Shown here: piece after piece, positions 23,836-32,196 of the stretch | Position numbering within the stretch: the first letter of the stretch is position 1 | Layout of the letters: every line of letters starts with the position of its first letter | Origin: Candidatus Dormiibacterota bacterium | GTDB lineage: Bacteria; Chloroflexota; Dormibacteria; Aeolococcales; Aeolococcaceae | Direction of reading: 5' to 3' | Length of the DNA: 64,000 bases | NCBI GenBank assembly: GCA_036495095.1 | Contig: DASXNK010000024.1 | Location: forward strand, 1 to 64,000 | Program-made: the position numbers and the translations under genes | Notes under the pieces: model-generated | Told to the model about the DNA's origin: nothing | The model's input: only the letters and a program-made list of their open reading frames with translations | The model's database searches: none

Positions 23836-24594
23836 CTACCCCTTGAAGATCCCCCGCATCACCCCGGCGGCCACCCCGGCGGCGGCGCCGCCCTCCGCCG
23901 CTCCCACCGCGCCGTACTCGGCGAGGGCGTGGGCGAGGCGGGAGAGCGGCAGCGACTGCAGCCACACCCGTCCCGGGCCGGTCAGCGTCGCCAGGAAGAT
24001 GCCGTCACCGCCGAAGAGCTTGTTCCTGATGCCCTTGACGGTGGTGATGCCGAAGTCGACCGTCTCCTGGAAGAGCCCGACGTGGCCGGGGTGCACCCGC
24101 ATCGTCTGGCCGGGGGCGAGGTCGTAGACCACGATCTCGCCGCTGAGCTCGATCCAGGCCCGTCCCTGGCCGCTGATCGCCTGGAGCCGGAAGCCGTCGC
24201 CGCCGAAGATGCCGGCGCCGAGCCGCTGCTGGAAGCCGAGCGACAGCTGGATCCCGTGGGTGCCGGCGACGAAGGCGTGGCGGTGGGCCCGGAAGCCCGC
24301 CCCCGGCTGGGGTGCGACGTCGACGGGGAAGATCTGCCCGGGGAGCCTGGCGGCGAAGGCGACCATCCCCGCGGAGCCCTCCGCCATGTAGGCGGTCATG
24401 AACAGGCTGCTGCCGCCGGCCATGCGCTTCAGCGCGCCGAGCGCGCCGCCCGCCCCCCCGGTCTGGGTGGTGGTCGCCATCCGGATGCTCTCGGTCATCC
24501 AGGACAGCTCGCCGGACTCGGCGAAGATGCTCTCGCCCGGATCGAGGGTGAGCTCCAGCACCGGCATCACCGTTCCGACGATCTTCTCGTGCAT
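23836..24594 (-). CDS. AIM24/TIGR00266-family protein
   Basis: A 252-residue beta-rich protein of the AIM24 family: LELTLDPGESIFAESGELSWMTESI at the start, then GGAGGALGALKRMAGGSSLFMTAYMAEGSAGMVAFAARLPGQIFPVDV, and GGDGIFLATLTGPGRVWLQSLPLSRLA near the end. The C-terminal tail is Gly/Ala-rich. Function is poorly known; homologues associate with membranes. GAGGAG precedes the ATG at 24594. Divergent from a GNAT gene 66 bases away. Confidence 0.85.
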   Translation of the reverse strand: MHEKIVGTVMPVLELTLDPGESIFAESGELSWMTESIRMATTTQTGGAGGALGALKRMAGGSSLFMTAYMAEGSAGMVAFAARLPGQIFPVDVAPQPGAGFRAHRHAFVAGTHGIQLSLGFQQRLGAGIFGGDGFRLQAISGQGRAWIELSGEIVVYDLAPGQTMRVHPGHVGLFQETVDFGITTVKGIRNKLFGGDGIFLATLTGPGRVWLQSLPLSRLAHALAEYGAVGAAEGGAAAGVAAGVMRGIFKG

Positions 24595-24660
24595 GCTGTC
24601 TCCTCGTGCCCGGTTGCGGTGACGGTGATTGTGCGGGTTCCCGGGGCTCGGCCCGCCACA

Positions 24661-25125
24661 ATGCACGCCGTGCCGATCCATGAGCTGGGACCCGAGCAGA
24701 CCGTCCTCGGCCACCGCGCCATGCTGGCGCTGCGGCCGCGCATCGGCGACGCGGCGGTCTTCGCTGCGCACCTGAACGCGGTGCAGCGGCCCGAGGGATA
24801 CCGGCTGGCGGCGTCGGTGGAGGAGGGGGAGGAGGAGGCCTCGGCGGTGGCCGGCTTCCGGATCCTCCACCTGCTGGCGTGGGGCCGGGTCCTCTACGTC
24901 GACGACCTGTCCACCCTGCCCGAGCGGCGCGGCCGCGGCCACGCCGGCGGGCTGATCCGCTGGCTGCTGGAGGAGGCGGCCCGGCTCGGCTGCGCCCAGC
25001 TCCACCTCGACTCCGGGGTGGGCCCCGAGCGCGCCGACGCGCACCGGCTCTACCTCGGCCACCACCTGCGCATCACCGCCCACCACTTCGCGATCGAGGT
25101 GGGGGCTCAGCCCTCCAGCCGGTAG
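24661..25125 (+). CDS. GNAT-family N-acetyltransferase
   Basis: A 154-residue acetyltransferase with core GNAT features: LYVDDLSTLPERRGRGHAGGLIRWLLEEAARLGCAQLHLDSGVG. R-R-G-R-G-H-A binds the acetyl-CoA pyrophosphate, and ADAHRLYLGHHLRITAHHFA is the final helix and strand. The substrate is unknown. Its 3' end overlaps the convergent amidohydrolase gene by 19 bases. No ribosome-binding site is evident. Confidence 0.85.
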   Translation: MHAVPIHELGPEQTVLGHRAMLALRPRIGDAAVFAAHLNAVQRPEGYRLAASVEEGEEEASAVAGFRILHLLAWGRVLYVDDLSTLPERRGRGHAGGLIRWLLEEAARLGCAQLHLDSGVGPERADAHRLYLGHHLRITAHHFAIEVGAQPSSR

Positions 25126-26252
25126 AGCACGGCGGCGTTGCCGGCGAGCACCCGGCGGCCCACCTCCACGGCCTCGCCCTCGTCGAGGGTCGCGGCCGCC
25201 ACCAGCTCGGCGAGCGCTCCGGCGAGGGCCTCGCGGTGGCGCTCGGCGGCCACCAGGTAGGCCTCGGGCAGGGCGGTGGCGTCGGTGGCGTAGAGCAGCT
25301 TGGTCCAGGGGCAGAGGCCGAGCGTCTCGCGCATCGCCCGGGAGCCGTCGAGGCCGGCCTGGGGGAGGGCGAGGGAGAGGTCCATGTGGACGTCGGCGTG
25401 GACCGCGCAGAGGTAGGCGGCCTCGCGGTGGTACGGGTAGCAGTGGAGGAGGACGATCCGCAGGCCGGCGACCCGGCCGCCGCCGAGCAGCGGCCGCAGC
25501 CCCAGCGGGCTGGTCTCGGCGAGGTCGGCGTCGGCGTCGCCGATGCCGCAGTGCACCTGCAGCGGGAGCTCGAGCCGGCGCACCTCCTCGGCGGCCTCGA
25601 GGAGCAGGGTGTGGCAGAGGGGATCGCCCTGGAGGCGCACCTCGCCACGGCCGGCGAGGCGGCGCAGCTCGGCGTAGTCGGCGGCGGCGGCGGCCCGGTC
25701 CGGAGGTCGCAGGCGCAGGCTGGCGCGGTAGGCGGCGATGGTCTTCACCGCCACCGCCCGGCGGGCCACGACCTCGCGGCGCAGCTCGGTGCGCACCGCC
25801 CCCAGCCACTCGCCGACGCTGGCGCAGTGCGGCACCAGCGCCTCGGCGAGGGTCTCGAGCCGGATCACCTCGCGCTGCGGCACCGGTACGGTGCGGGCGT
25901 GCTCCTCGGGGTCCATGGCGCCGAGCCCGACGCCGCGGTCGAGGAGCATCGCCCCGGTGCCGCTGCGGAGCAGCAGGGCGCCGAGGTGGACGGCCGGGTC
26001 GCGCCGGCTGCGCGCCTCCAGCACCGCCGCCTCGGTGGGGTCGCAGGCCAGCTCGGCGGCGAGGCGGCGGAGGGCGTCGCGGTACACCGCGGTGTGGGGG
26101 ACGTGCTCGGCGATCTGCCGCGGCTCGAGGCTCTCGGAGAACACCGACCGCAGCTCCGCGGCGCCGATCCGGCGCTGCGGCCGGCGCAGCGGATGGCAGT
26201 GGTGGTCGACCGCGGCGACCCCGGCCCAGGCGGCGAGCAGCCGCTCCCGCAT
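25107..26252 (-). CDS. Amidohydrolase-family metalloenzyme
   Basis: A 381-residue TIM-barrel hydrolase of the amidohydrolase-2 type. Metal ligands are H18 and H20 in VDHHCH, a His in LPLQVHCGIGD, another in LLHCYPYHREA and the Asp of YATDATALPEAY. AVKTIAAYR may hold a Lys. The HPLR...FSESLEPRQIAEHV N-terminal region resembles the FluG/glutamine-synthetase-associated amidohydrolases. The reaction is unknown. It lies 64 bases downstream of gnd, probably in the same transcript. The start codon lacks an obvious ribosome-binding site. Confidence 0.8.
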   Translation of the reverse strand: MRERLLAAWAGVAAVDHHCHPLRRPQRRIGAAELRSVFSESLEPRQIAEHVPHTAVYRDALRRLAAELACDPTEAAVLEARSRRDPAVHLGALLLRSGTGAMLLDRGVGLGAMDPEEHARTVPVPQREVIRLETLAEALVPHCASVGEWLGAVRTELRREVVARRAVAVKTIAAYRASLRLRPPDRAAAAADYAELRRLAGRGEVRLQGDPLCHTLLLEAAEEVRRLELPLQVHCGIGDADADLAETSPLGLRPLLGGGRVAGLRIVLLHCYPYHREAAYLCAVHADVHMDLSLALPQAGLDGSRAMRETLGLCPWTKLLYATDATALPEAYLVAAERHREALAGALAELVAAATLDEGEAVEVGRRVLAGNAAVLYRLEG

Positions 26253-26316
26253 CAGTGGCGCAGCCGGTGCTGCCGGAACTCGAAGTCGGCGGTCCCGCGC
26301 GCTGGCCGGGGCGTCC

Positions 26317-27759
26317 TCAGCCGTCGATGCGCACCTCGACGCCGTCCTGGTCCCAGCGGGTGTGGAAGACGCCCTCGCGGTCGGTGCGCCGGTAGGTGTG
26401 GGCCCCGAAGAGGTCGCGCAGCCCCTGGATCAGGTTGGCGGGGCCGCGCTCGCGGCGCAGCCCGTCGTAGTACGACAGCGAGGAGGCGAAGGCGGGCACC
26501 GGCACGCCCAGCTCGACGGCGTCGCGCACCACCCGGCGCCAGGCGTCCTGCCGGGTGGCGAGGGCCTCGCGGAAGAAGGGGGCCAGCATCAGGCTGCGCA
26601 GCGTCGGGTGCTCCTCGTAGGCCTCGCGGATGCGGTCGAGGAAGCGCGCCCGGATGATGCATCCGCCCCGCCAGATGGTGGCGATGGCGCCGAGGTGGAG
26701 GTCCCACCCGTAGGTCTCGGCGGCGGCGATCATCTGGTCGAACCCCTGCGCGTAGCTGACGATCTTCGAGGCGTAGAGGGCGTCGCGGACGTCGTCGACG
26801 AGGCGGTGGTCGGCGCCGTCGCCGAGGAAGCCGTCGGTGGGGCCGGCGAGCAGCGAGGCCGCCTCGGCGCGCTCGTCGCGGCGCGCCGAGAGGGTGCGTG
26901 CGAACACCGCCTCGGTGATCGAGGTGAGCGGGACCCCGAGCTCGAGCGCGTTCTGGCTGGTCCACCGCCCCGTGCCCTTCTGCTCGGCCTGGTCGACGAT
27001 GGAGTTGACCAGGGCGCCGCCGGTGTCGTCGGTCTTCGCCAGCACCCGTGCGGTGATCTCGATCAGGTACGACTCCAGCTCGCCGCCGTTCCAGGTGGCG
27101 AAGATCCCGGCGAGCTCGGCGTCGCTGAGGCGCAGCGCATGGCGGAGGAGGTCGTAGGCCTCGGCGATGAGCTGCATGTCCGAGTACTCGATGCCGTTGT
27201 GCACCATCTTCACGTAGTGCCCGGCGCCGTCGGTGCCGATGTGGGTGCAGCAGGGGGTGCCGTCGACCTGGGCGGCGATGCGGGTGAGCACCGGCGCGAC
27301 CGCCTCGTACGCCTCCGCCGAGCCCCCGGGCATGATGCTCGGTCCCTCGAGCGCGCCGGTCTCGCCGCCGGAGACGCCGGTGCCGATGTAGCGGAACCCC
27401 CTGGCCTCGATCTCGGCGGCGCGGCGGCGGGTGTCGGTGAAGAGCGAGTTGCCGCCGTCGATGAGGATGTCGCCGGCGTCGAGGTGGGGGAGGAGCTCGG
27501 CGATCGCGGCGTCGACGGGATCGCCCGCCTTCACCATCAGCAGGATCGGTCGCGGCCGCTCGATCGCGACCACCAGCTCCTCGGGCGAGTAGGCGGGGGT
27601 GATGTCGCCCTCGGCGCCGTGGGCGTCGGCGAACTCCCGGGTGCGCGCCGCGGTGCGGTTGAACACCGCGACCGGGACGTCGTGGTGGGCCAGGTTGCGG
27701 GCCAGGTTCTGGCCCATCACGGCCATGCCCACCACCCCGAAGCGGCTGGCTGCGGTCAT
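26317..27759 (-). CDS. gnd: 6-Phosphogluconate dehydrogenase (decarboxylating)
   Basis: A 480-residue pentose-phosphate-pathway enzyme that converts 6-phosphogluconate to ribulose 5-phosphate, CO2 and a reduced nicotinamide cofactor. The Rossmann motif is FGVVGMAVMGQNLARN. It has GVSGGETGALEGPSIMPGG, the catalytic KMVHNGIEYSDMQLIAEAY, and GTGRWTSQNALELGVP. The length is canonical for the long form. VFNRTAART at the cofactor site is the NADP-type pattern. GAGGGAGA precedes the ATG at 27759. A TACAGT near 27801-27806 on the same strand is a possible -10. No zwf or other pentose-phosphate gene is adjacent. Confidence 0.96.
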   Translation of the reverse strand: MTAASRFGVVGMAVMGQNLARNLAHHDVPVAVFNRTAARTREFADAHGAEGDITPAYSPEELVVAIERPRPILLMVKAGDPVDAAIAELLPHLDAGDILIDGGNSLFTDTRRRAAEIEARGFRYIGTGVSGGETGALEGPSIMPGGSAEAYEAVAPVLTRIAAQVDGTPCCTHIGTDGAGHYVKMVHNGIEYSDMQLIAEAYDLLRHALRLSDAELAGIFATWNGGELESYLIEITARVLAKTDDTGGALVNSIVDQAEQKGTGRWTSQNALELGVPLTSITEAVFARTLSARRDERAEAASLLAGPTDGFLGDGADHRLVDDVRDALYASKIVSYAQGFDQMIAAAETYGWDLHLGAIATIWRGGCIIRARFLDRIREAYEEHPTLRSLMLAPFFREALATRQDAWRRVVRDAVELGVPVPAFASSLSYYDGLRRERGPANLIQGLRDLFGAHTYRRTDREGVFHTRWDQDGVEVRIDG

Positions 27760-27864
27760 CGGCGACGGTCTCCCTCGGCGGTGCCGGATGGTGCTGGGAA
27801 GCACTGTAACCCGCTCCCCGGGCGGCCGTTCCACCCCTGGAGCAACGCAGCTGGGGGATGGGTC

Positions 27865-28029
27865 ATGACCTACGTCACGGTGGCCGGCCTGGTGGTCCTG
27901 GTGATGCTCGCCCTGCTCCAGTGGGTGGGCCAGCTGCGGCGCAACCTCTTCCAGACCCGCTCCTTCCGCCACGGGCACGACTCCGAGTGGGAGTGCAGCT
28001 CGCAGCGCCGGGTGCGCCTCCGCCGCTGA
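27865..28029 (+). CDS. Small single-pass membrane protein
   Basis: A 54-residue protein with one N-terminal membrane helix (about 5-24, TVAGLVVLVMLALLQWVGQL) and a basic, polar tail containing one Cys. The ATG at 27865 follows GGGGGA. It sits between divergent gnd and the convergent LPG-synthase-like gene. No family known. Confidence 0.5.
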   Translation: MTYVTVAGLVVLVMLALLQWVGQLRRNLFQTRSFRHGHDSEWECSSQRRVRLRR

Positions 28030-28041
28030 CCCGCCGCCGCC

Positions 28042-29106
28042 TCAGGCCGCCTCGGGGACCATCACCGGGGCCGTGGGTGCCGCCTCCGGCTCCAACTCGG
28101 GGGCAGGACGGCCGCGGCGGCGAAGTCCCCAGAGGATCGCGCCGGCGACCGCGAACGGCACCATCTGCAGGTCGACGAGCAGCGAGACCGAGGCCGCCTG
28201 GGTGGTGCCGATGCCGTCGTGGGCGAGCAGGCCGACGAGGATCCCCTCGCGGAGCCCGAGGCCGTTGACCGAGAAGGGCGCGAGGGTGCCGAGCAGGGAG
28301 ATCGGGATCACCAGCGCGAACACCTCCGGGTCGGTGCTGATCCCCACCGCGTGCGCCATCGTGGTGAGCGCGAGCAGGTTGAAGCCCCAGCTGACCACCC
28401 CGCTGGCGAGCGACGCGACCAGCAGGCGGGGGTGGTGGGCGTAGCCGTCGAAGGTGCCGGTGAAGGGGCGGATCGCGGCCAGCAGACGGCGCACCGGCCC
28501 GGCCCCGGCGCCGAGGCGGCGGACCAGGCTGTCGGAGGTCAGCAGAGCCGCCAGCAGCACCAGGATGAGGAGCGCCAGCGAGGCCGCCACCGCCGCGGGC
28601 ATCAGGCCGAGCCGGGCGTCGAGGCGGTCGCGCATCATCAGGGCGGCGAGCGCCCCCCAGAGGGCGATGCCGAGGGCCCCGGCGAGCCGGCCGCCCACCA
28701 CCGCGGCGAGCGCCGGGCCGCTGCCGATCCGCCGTCCCGTCTCCACCACCCGCACCGCGTCGCCGCCGACGCCGCCGGGGAGCAGCTGGCCGACGAAGAG
28801 GGCGCGGAGGTAGAGGGAGATCAGCGCGGGCCAGCCGGGGCACGGGCCGGGGCCGCGCAGCAGCACCGCCCAGGACACCATGCCGAGGAGCACGGAGATC
28901 CCGGTGAGGGCGACCCCGGCGGCCACCCATCCCGGGCTGACGTCGGCGAGCCGCCGCCCCGCCTCGGGGATGTTGACGGCTCGGACCAGCAGGAGCAGGC
29001 CCACCGCCGTCCCCAGCGCGCGCACCGGGGTGGAGCAGAGCAACCCCGCGACTGCCCTCCGGCGTCGGGGACACCCGGCTGCTGTGGACTCCGGCACCGT
29101 CAGCAT
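28042..29106 (-). CDS. YbhN/LPG-synthase-type integral membrane protein (UPF0104)
   Basis: A 354-residue protein with about eight membrane helices and the family hallmark LPGGVGGDAVRVVETGRR near residue 105. The N-terminal region lacks the cytoplasmic acyltransferase domain of MprF, so this is the stand-alone membrane form, related to MprF flippase domains. Such proteins are thought to move or modify lipids. The C-terminus is Pro/Ala-rich. The ATG at 29106 has no Shine-Dalgarno sequence, but TATCAT (29119-29124) lies 12 bases upstream. A six-codon frame (29116-29096) overlaps the start and could couple translation. Confidence 0.85.
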   Translation of the reverse strand: MLTVPESTAAGCPRRRRAVAGLLCSTPVRALGTAVGLLLLVRAVNIPEAGRRLADVSPGWVAAGVALTGISVLLGMVSWAVLLRGPGPCPGWPALISLYLRALFVGQLLPGGVGGDAVRVVETGRRIGSGPALAAVVGGRLAGALGIALWGALAALMMRDRLDARLGLMPAAVAASLALLILVLLAALLTSDSLVRRLGAGAGPVRRLLAAIRPFTGTFDGYAHHPRLLVASLASGVVSWGFNLLALTTMAHAVGISTDPEVFALVIPISLLGTLAPFSVNGLGLREGILVGLLAHDGIGTTQAASVSLLVDLQMVPFAVAGAILWGLRRRGRPAPELEPEAAPTAPVMVPEAA

Positions 29107-29125
29107 CGTTCGGCGTTCATGATAT

Positions 29126-29143
29126 CAGGGCTATACAAAAGCC
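29126..29143. promoter_or_regulatory. Inverted repeat upstream of the YbhN-like gene
   Basis: GGGCT-ATACAAA-AGCCC (29128-29144 region) in an unusually AT-rich patch just upstream of the -10-like TATCAT. It could be an operator or a short hairpin. There is no T-run for a terminator. Confidence 0.35.
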
Positions 29144-29303
29144 CATCACTCATCCCTTCACCTCGGCCCCGTCCTCACCGGCCTATGAGGTCACCGTCAC
29201 CCGCGGCCGCACCGGGCCCTGCCGGTACAACGATCCTCGCGGACCGATGATTGCTCGCCGCCGCCGCGAAGCCGGTGGCGGCGGGCTCACGCTGTGGTGA
29301 CGC

Positions 29304-29522
29304 TCAGGCCGCGGGCGGGCGGAGCCGCCGCTCGACGTCGCGCGACCCCATCGTGGCGCTGCCCCAGGTGACCGTCCCGTTGGGCCACACCGTCGCCGAG
29401 GCGCCCTTGGGTTTCACCAGCAGAACCTCGCCGCCGGCCACGAAGACGGGGGCTCTGCGCTGCTGTGCCAGCCGCCTGGCGTGGTCGAAGGGACGGAAGG
29501 GGCGATCGAGGGGTGCGCTCAT
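29304..29522 (-). CDS. Small hypothetical protein
   Basis: A 72-residue protein starting MSAPLDRPFRPFDHARRLAQ. The middle part, APVFVAGGEVLLVKPKGASATVWPNGTVTWGSATMG, looks like a small beta structure. No motif recognised. I chose the ATG at 29522 because GGAAGA lies nine bases upstream; a GTG two codons earlier is possible. Divergent from the winged-helix gene at 29613. Confidence 0.5.
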   Translation of the reverse strand: MSAPLDRPFRPFDHARRLAQQRRAPVFVAGGEVLLVKPKGASATVWPNGTVTWGSATMGSRDVERRLRPPAA

Positions 29523-29596
29523 GGTCACAGTCTTCCACGGTTTCGGCCACCTGAAAAGACGTTGCGCCGGCCACCGGTGTTCTCCACCGTCGGCGA

Positions 29597-29602
29597 TATA
29601 CT
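29597..29602 (+). promoter_or_regulatory. -10 element TATACT before the winged-helix gene
   Basis: TATACT ten bases before the ATG at 29613, with no Shine-Dalgarno sequence between. It is in the same position as the TATATT of the GNAT gene at 17869, consistent with a leaderless transcript. Confidence 0.6.
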
Positions 29603-29612
29603 CGGGTCGCCC

Positions 29613-29930
29613 ATGGATACCGACTCAGGGCGCGGCGCGCCCCCGCCACCGACCGAACGTCCGGCCTGGACCCTGCTCAGCAACCACGGCCTGGTGCTGC
29701 TGTGCATCGCCAACGAACCGACCACGCGGGTCCGGGACATCGCCACCACCGTCGGCATCACCGAGCGTGCGGCGCAGCGCATCGTCGGCGAGCTGATCAC
29801 CGGCGGCTACATCAGCCGCCGCCGTGAGGGGCGGCGCAACGTCTACGAGGTGCATCGCAACGCCCCGCTGCGGCACCCCGCCTGGGGCGAGCGCGAGGTG
29901 CGCCACCTGCTGGTGATGGCCCGGGCCTGA
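29613..29930 (+). CDS. Small winged-helix transcriptional regulator
   Basis: A 105-residue protein. After a disordered Pro-rich start (residues 1-17) comes a MarR-like winged helix: WTLLSNHGLVLLCIANEPTTRVRDIATTVGITERAAQRIVGELITGGYISRRREGRRNVYEVH. The second and third helices form the helix-turn-helix and the RRREGRR segment the wing. It has no ligand-binding domain. The target is unknown; the neighbouring gene at 29304 or the exported protein at 30046 are candidates. Confidence 0.8.
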   Translation: MDTDSGRGAPPPPTERPAWTLLSNHGLVLLCIANEPTTRVRDIATTVGITERAAQRIVGELITGGYISRRREGRRNVYEVHRNAPLRHPAWGEREVRHLLVMARA

Positions 29931-30045
29931 TCTCGCTGACGCGCTGCGAGCCGCGGTGCGTCATGATGTCCACGGGACGGAGCGGCCGTCTCGCGGAAGG
30001 ATCAGGGAGGGGTGCCCCGGCGCCCCCAAGGAAGGGAAGTCGCGC

Positions 30046-31554
30046 ATGTGGGCCCACCGGACCCGCGCGTGTCAACGTCGCCGGTCGGCGCTCGTGCTCA
30101 CCGTCACGCTGCTCGCTGTCACCTCGCTGCTGAGCGCACGGCCGGCGCAGGCCGCCTCACCGGACGCCGTCGTCCGGGCCGTGCTCGACGAGATCACCAC
30201 CCATGGCTGGAACGCCGGGGTCGGCGGCCTGTACATCAACTGGTCGGTCGACGACCCGACCCAGGTGAACCAGCCCGGCGGGGTGGTCACCCGCCACGAC
30301 GGGCTCACCGAGCTGCGCGACCTCGCGAACATGCTCTGGTACCAGCGCCGGCATCCCGGCGACCGCTCGCAGGCGGCGGCGATCGCCCGGCTGCAGCCGG
30401 TGGTGCAGGGCGAGTTCCAGCGCTACGGCTCGGACAAGGGCTGGGTCTACTGGGAGCTGCTGCGGATCGCCGACCTCGGCGGCGGCCGCGCGTTCAGCGA
30501 CGAGGCGCGGGCCCTCGCCGCCCACCTCGCCACCATCGTCGACCCCGCCACCGGGGTCTCCCATGGCCCCCTGAGCGCGTCGACCGCCGAGGCCGCGGCC
30601 ACCTGCCCCGACGGCTACCGCGTCGACCACGACCTCGAGAGCGGCCTCGCCCTCGCCGACGCCGGCGCCCGCTTCGGCGACCCGTCGTGGGCCGCGCTGG
30701 GGGCGCGCGAGGTCGACGTGGTCGTCGCCCAGACCTTCGACACCGCCCACCACCTCTTCAACCGGATCGTCTGCCAGGGGGCGGTCTGGGACCGGCACGC
30801 CAAGATCGGCGAGCAGGCCGACGACATCACCGCGCTGCTCGACGCCGGCGCCGCCACCCACAACGGCGCCTACATCGCCCGCGCCCAGGAGATGCTCGAC
30901 ACCCTCGCCGGTCCCGCCGGGGGCCTTCACGACACCGCCCGCGGCGGCTACTACTTCACCCTCGACATGGGCACCGGCGCGGTCGACGGCAGCTACAAGG
31001 AGACCCGGCAGCTGGCCATGCTCGGCGCCTTCCACCACGCCGACGCGCTCCTCGGCGGCCGCTACGCCGCCGCCGAGGCGGAGATGGTGCGGGTGGCGCT
31101 GCAGATGTTCACGCCGGCGCCGCTGTCCGGCTATCCCTACCGCGAGGCCCCCCAGTTCGGCTTCTTCGGCCGGGAGAGGTGGATCACCACCGAGTCGGCG
31201 GGGATCGCCCTCGAGGCCCTCCAGGCCACCCTCGGCGACATCGTGCCCTCGCCGGTGCGGCTGCCGGCCGCCGTGCGTCCGGCCGCCCCGGTCGCCGCCG
31301 CACCGGCACCGCCGCCGCCGCCCGCGCCCGCCACCCCCGAGCCGGCGGTGGCCACGCCCGAGCCGTCGGCGCAGCCGGTGCTGCCCACGGCTCCGCCGGA
31401 GCGGTTCGCGAGGCCTCCGATCACCGCCGTCCGGGCGCCCGCCGGGACCTTTCCCTGGGGGTTGCTGGCCCTGGCCGTCGCCATCGCCATCGCCGCCGCC
31501 TACTCGGCCCGGCGCCTGATGCTCCGCGTCGCCCGGGGAGGCCGAGCTCTCTAG
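30046..31554 (+). CDS. Exported six-hairpin-like protein with C-terminal membrane anchor
   Basis: A 502-residue protein. Residues 1-37 form a signal peptide ending ARPAQA. The main domain (about 40-390) is a series of paired helices with W/Y/G-rich loops (WVYWELLRIADLGGGRAF, YRVDHDLESGLALADAG, GGYYFTLDMGTGAVDGSYKETRQLAMLGAF). This is the pattern of alpha/alpha-barrel six-hairpin glycosidases, and several conserved-looking Asp/Glu could be catalytic. A Pro/Ala linker (about 400-455) and a membrane helix with an Arg tail follow, so it is displayed on the cell surface. I cannot name the substrate. GAAGGGAAG precedes the ATG at 30046. Confidence 0.65.
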   Translation: MWAHRTRACQRRRSALVLTVTLLAVTSLLSARPAQAASPDAVVRAVLDEITTHGWNAGVGGLYINWSVDDPTQVNQPGGVVTRHDGLTELRDLANMLWYQRRHPGDRSQAAAIARLQPVVQGEFQRYGSDKGWVYWELLRIADLGGGRAFSDEARALAAHLATIVDPATGVSHGPLSASTAEAAATCPDGYRVDHDLESGLALADAGARFGDPSWAALGAREVDVVVAQTFDTAHHLFNRIVCQGAVWDRHAKIGEQADDITALLDAGAATHNGAYIARAQEMLDTLAGPAGGLHDTARGGYYFTLDMGTGAVDGSYKETRQLAMLGAFHHADALLGGRYAAAEAEMVRVALQMFTPAPLSGYPYREAPQFGFFGRERWITTESAGIALEALQATLGDIVPSPVRLPAAVRPAAPVAAAPAPPPPPAPATPEPAVATPEPSAQPVLPTAPPERFARPPITAVRAPAGTFPWGLLALAVAIAIAAAYSARRLMLRVARGGRAL

Positions 31555-32003
31555 ATCGCGGCGGGCCGGCCGGAGACGGCGGTGGCGAGCCGCGCGAGCA
31601 TGTCCGCGTACACCCGGCTCAGCGCCCGTGGCGCGAAGGTGCGCTCGAAGAAGCCACCCATGCCGGAGGCGCCCTGCCACTCGGTCTCGATGCGCACCCG
31701 GCTGCCCGCGTCCGCGGGCTTCACCCGCCAGGTGGTCACCAGGGTCGAGGTCTCGTCGCGCTCCACCAGGCTGGCGCCGTCGGGAGTCTCGGCGCGCACC
31801 CGGTAGTCGCGCTCCCGCGGACCCGCCTTGAAGCGATAGGCGACCACGGTGCCGGCGCCGACGCCGCCCTCGACGACGCGGTAGTCCTGGTAGTTGACGG
31901 GCAGGATCTCGGGACGCCGGCGGTAGTCGGTGAGGAAGGCGTGGACCTCGGCGGGGGGAGCGGGGACCGTTCCCTCGGCCTCGGCGTGGACGGGACCGGG
32001 CAT
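31551..32003 (-). CDS. SRPBCC/polyketide-cyclase-like protein
   Basis: A 150-residue helix-grip protein of the START/SRPBCC superfamily. It opens VHAEAEGTVPAPPAEVHAFLTDYRRRPEILP, followed by a run of beta strands (YRFKAGPRERDYRVRAETPDGASLVERDE; SRVRIETEWQGASG), and ends with a long helix (FAPRALSRVYADMLARLATAV). It probably binds a hydrophobic ligand. AGGAGG lies upstream of its ATG. Its stop overlaps the end of the convergent exported protein by four bases. Confidence 0.8.
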   Translation of the reverse strand: MPGPVHAEAEGTVPAPPAEVHAFLTDYRRRPEILPVNYQDYRVVEGGVGAGTVVAYRFKAGPRERDYRVRAETPDGASLVERDETSTLVTTWRVKPADAGSRVRIETEWQGASGMGGFFERTFAPRALSRVYADMLARLATAVSGRPAAI

Positions 32004-32196
32004 CGACGTGACCTCCTGGTGTTCTGGGTGAGCCGACGATATCCGGGAGGTCCCCGGCGACGGCGGCGAACGGGTCCGTCCCCGCCGGTGAGGAGGCTGT
32101 CACGGTGCTGTGGCCTCTGCAGGTTTCGAGGCTTTCCCGTCGTTCTCTTCAGTGCGTGGGTGCCGGGGGGCCGGCGCCATCGGGAGGTCAGGTCGG

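Noticed and set aside
26252-26965. Minus-strand frame ending next to the amidohydrolase start
   Set aside because: It lies inside the gnd gene in another frame and is Arg/Pro/Ala-rich, typical of a shadow.
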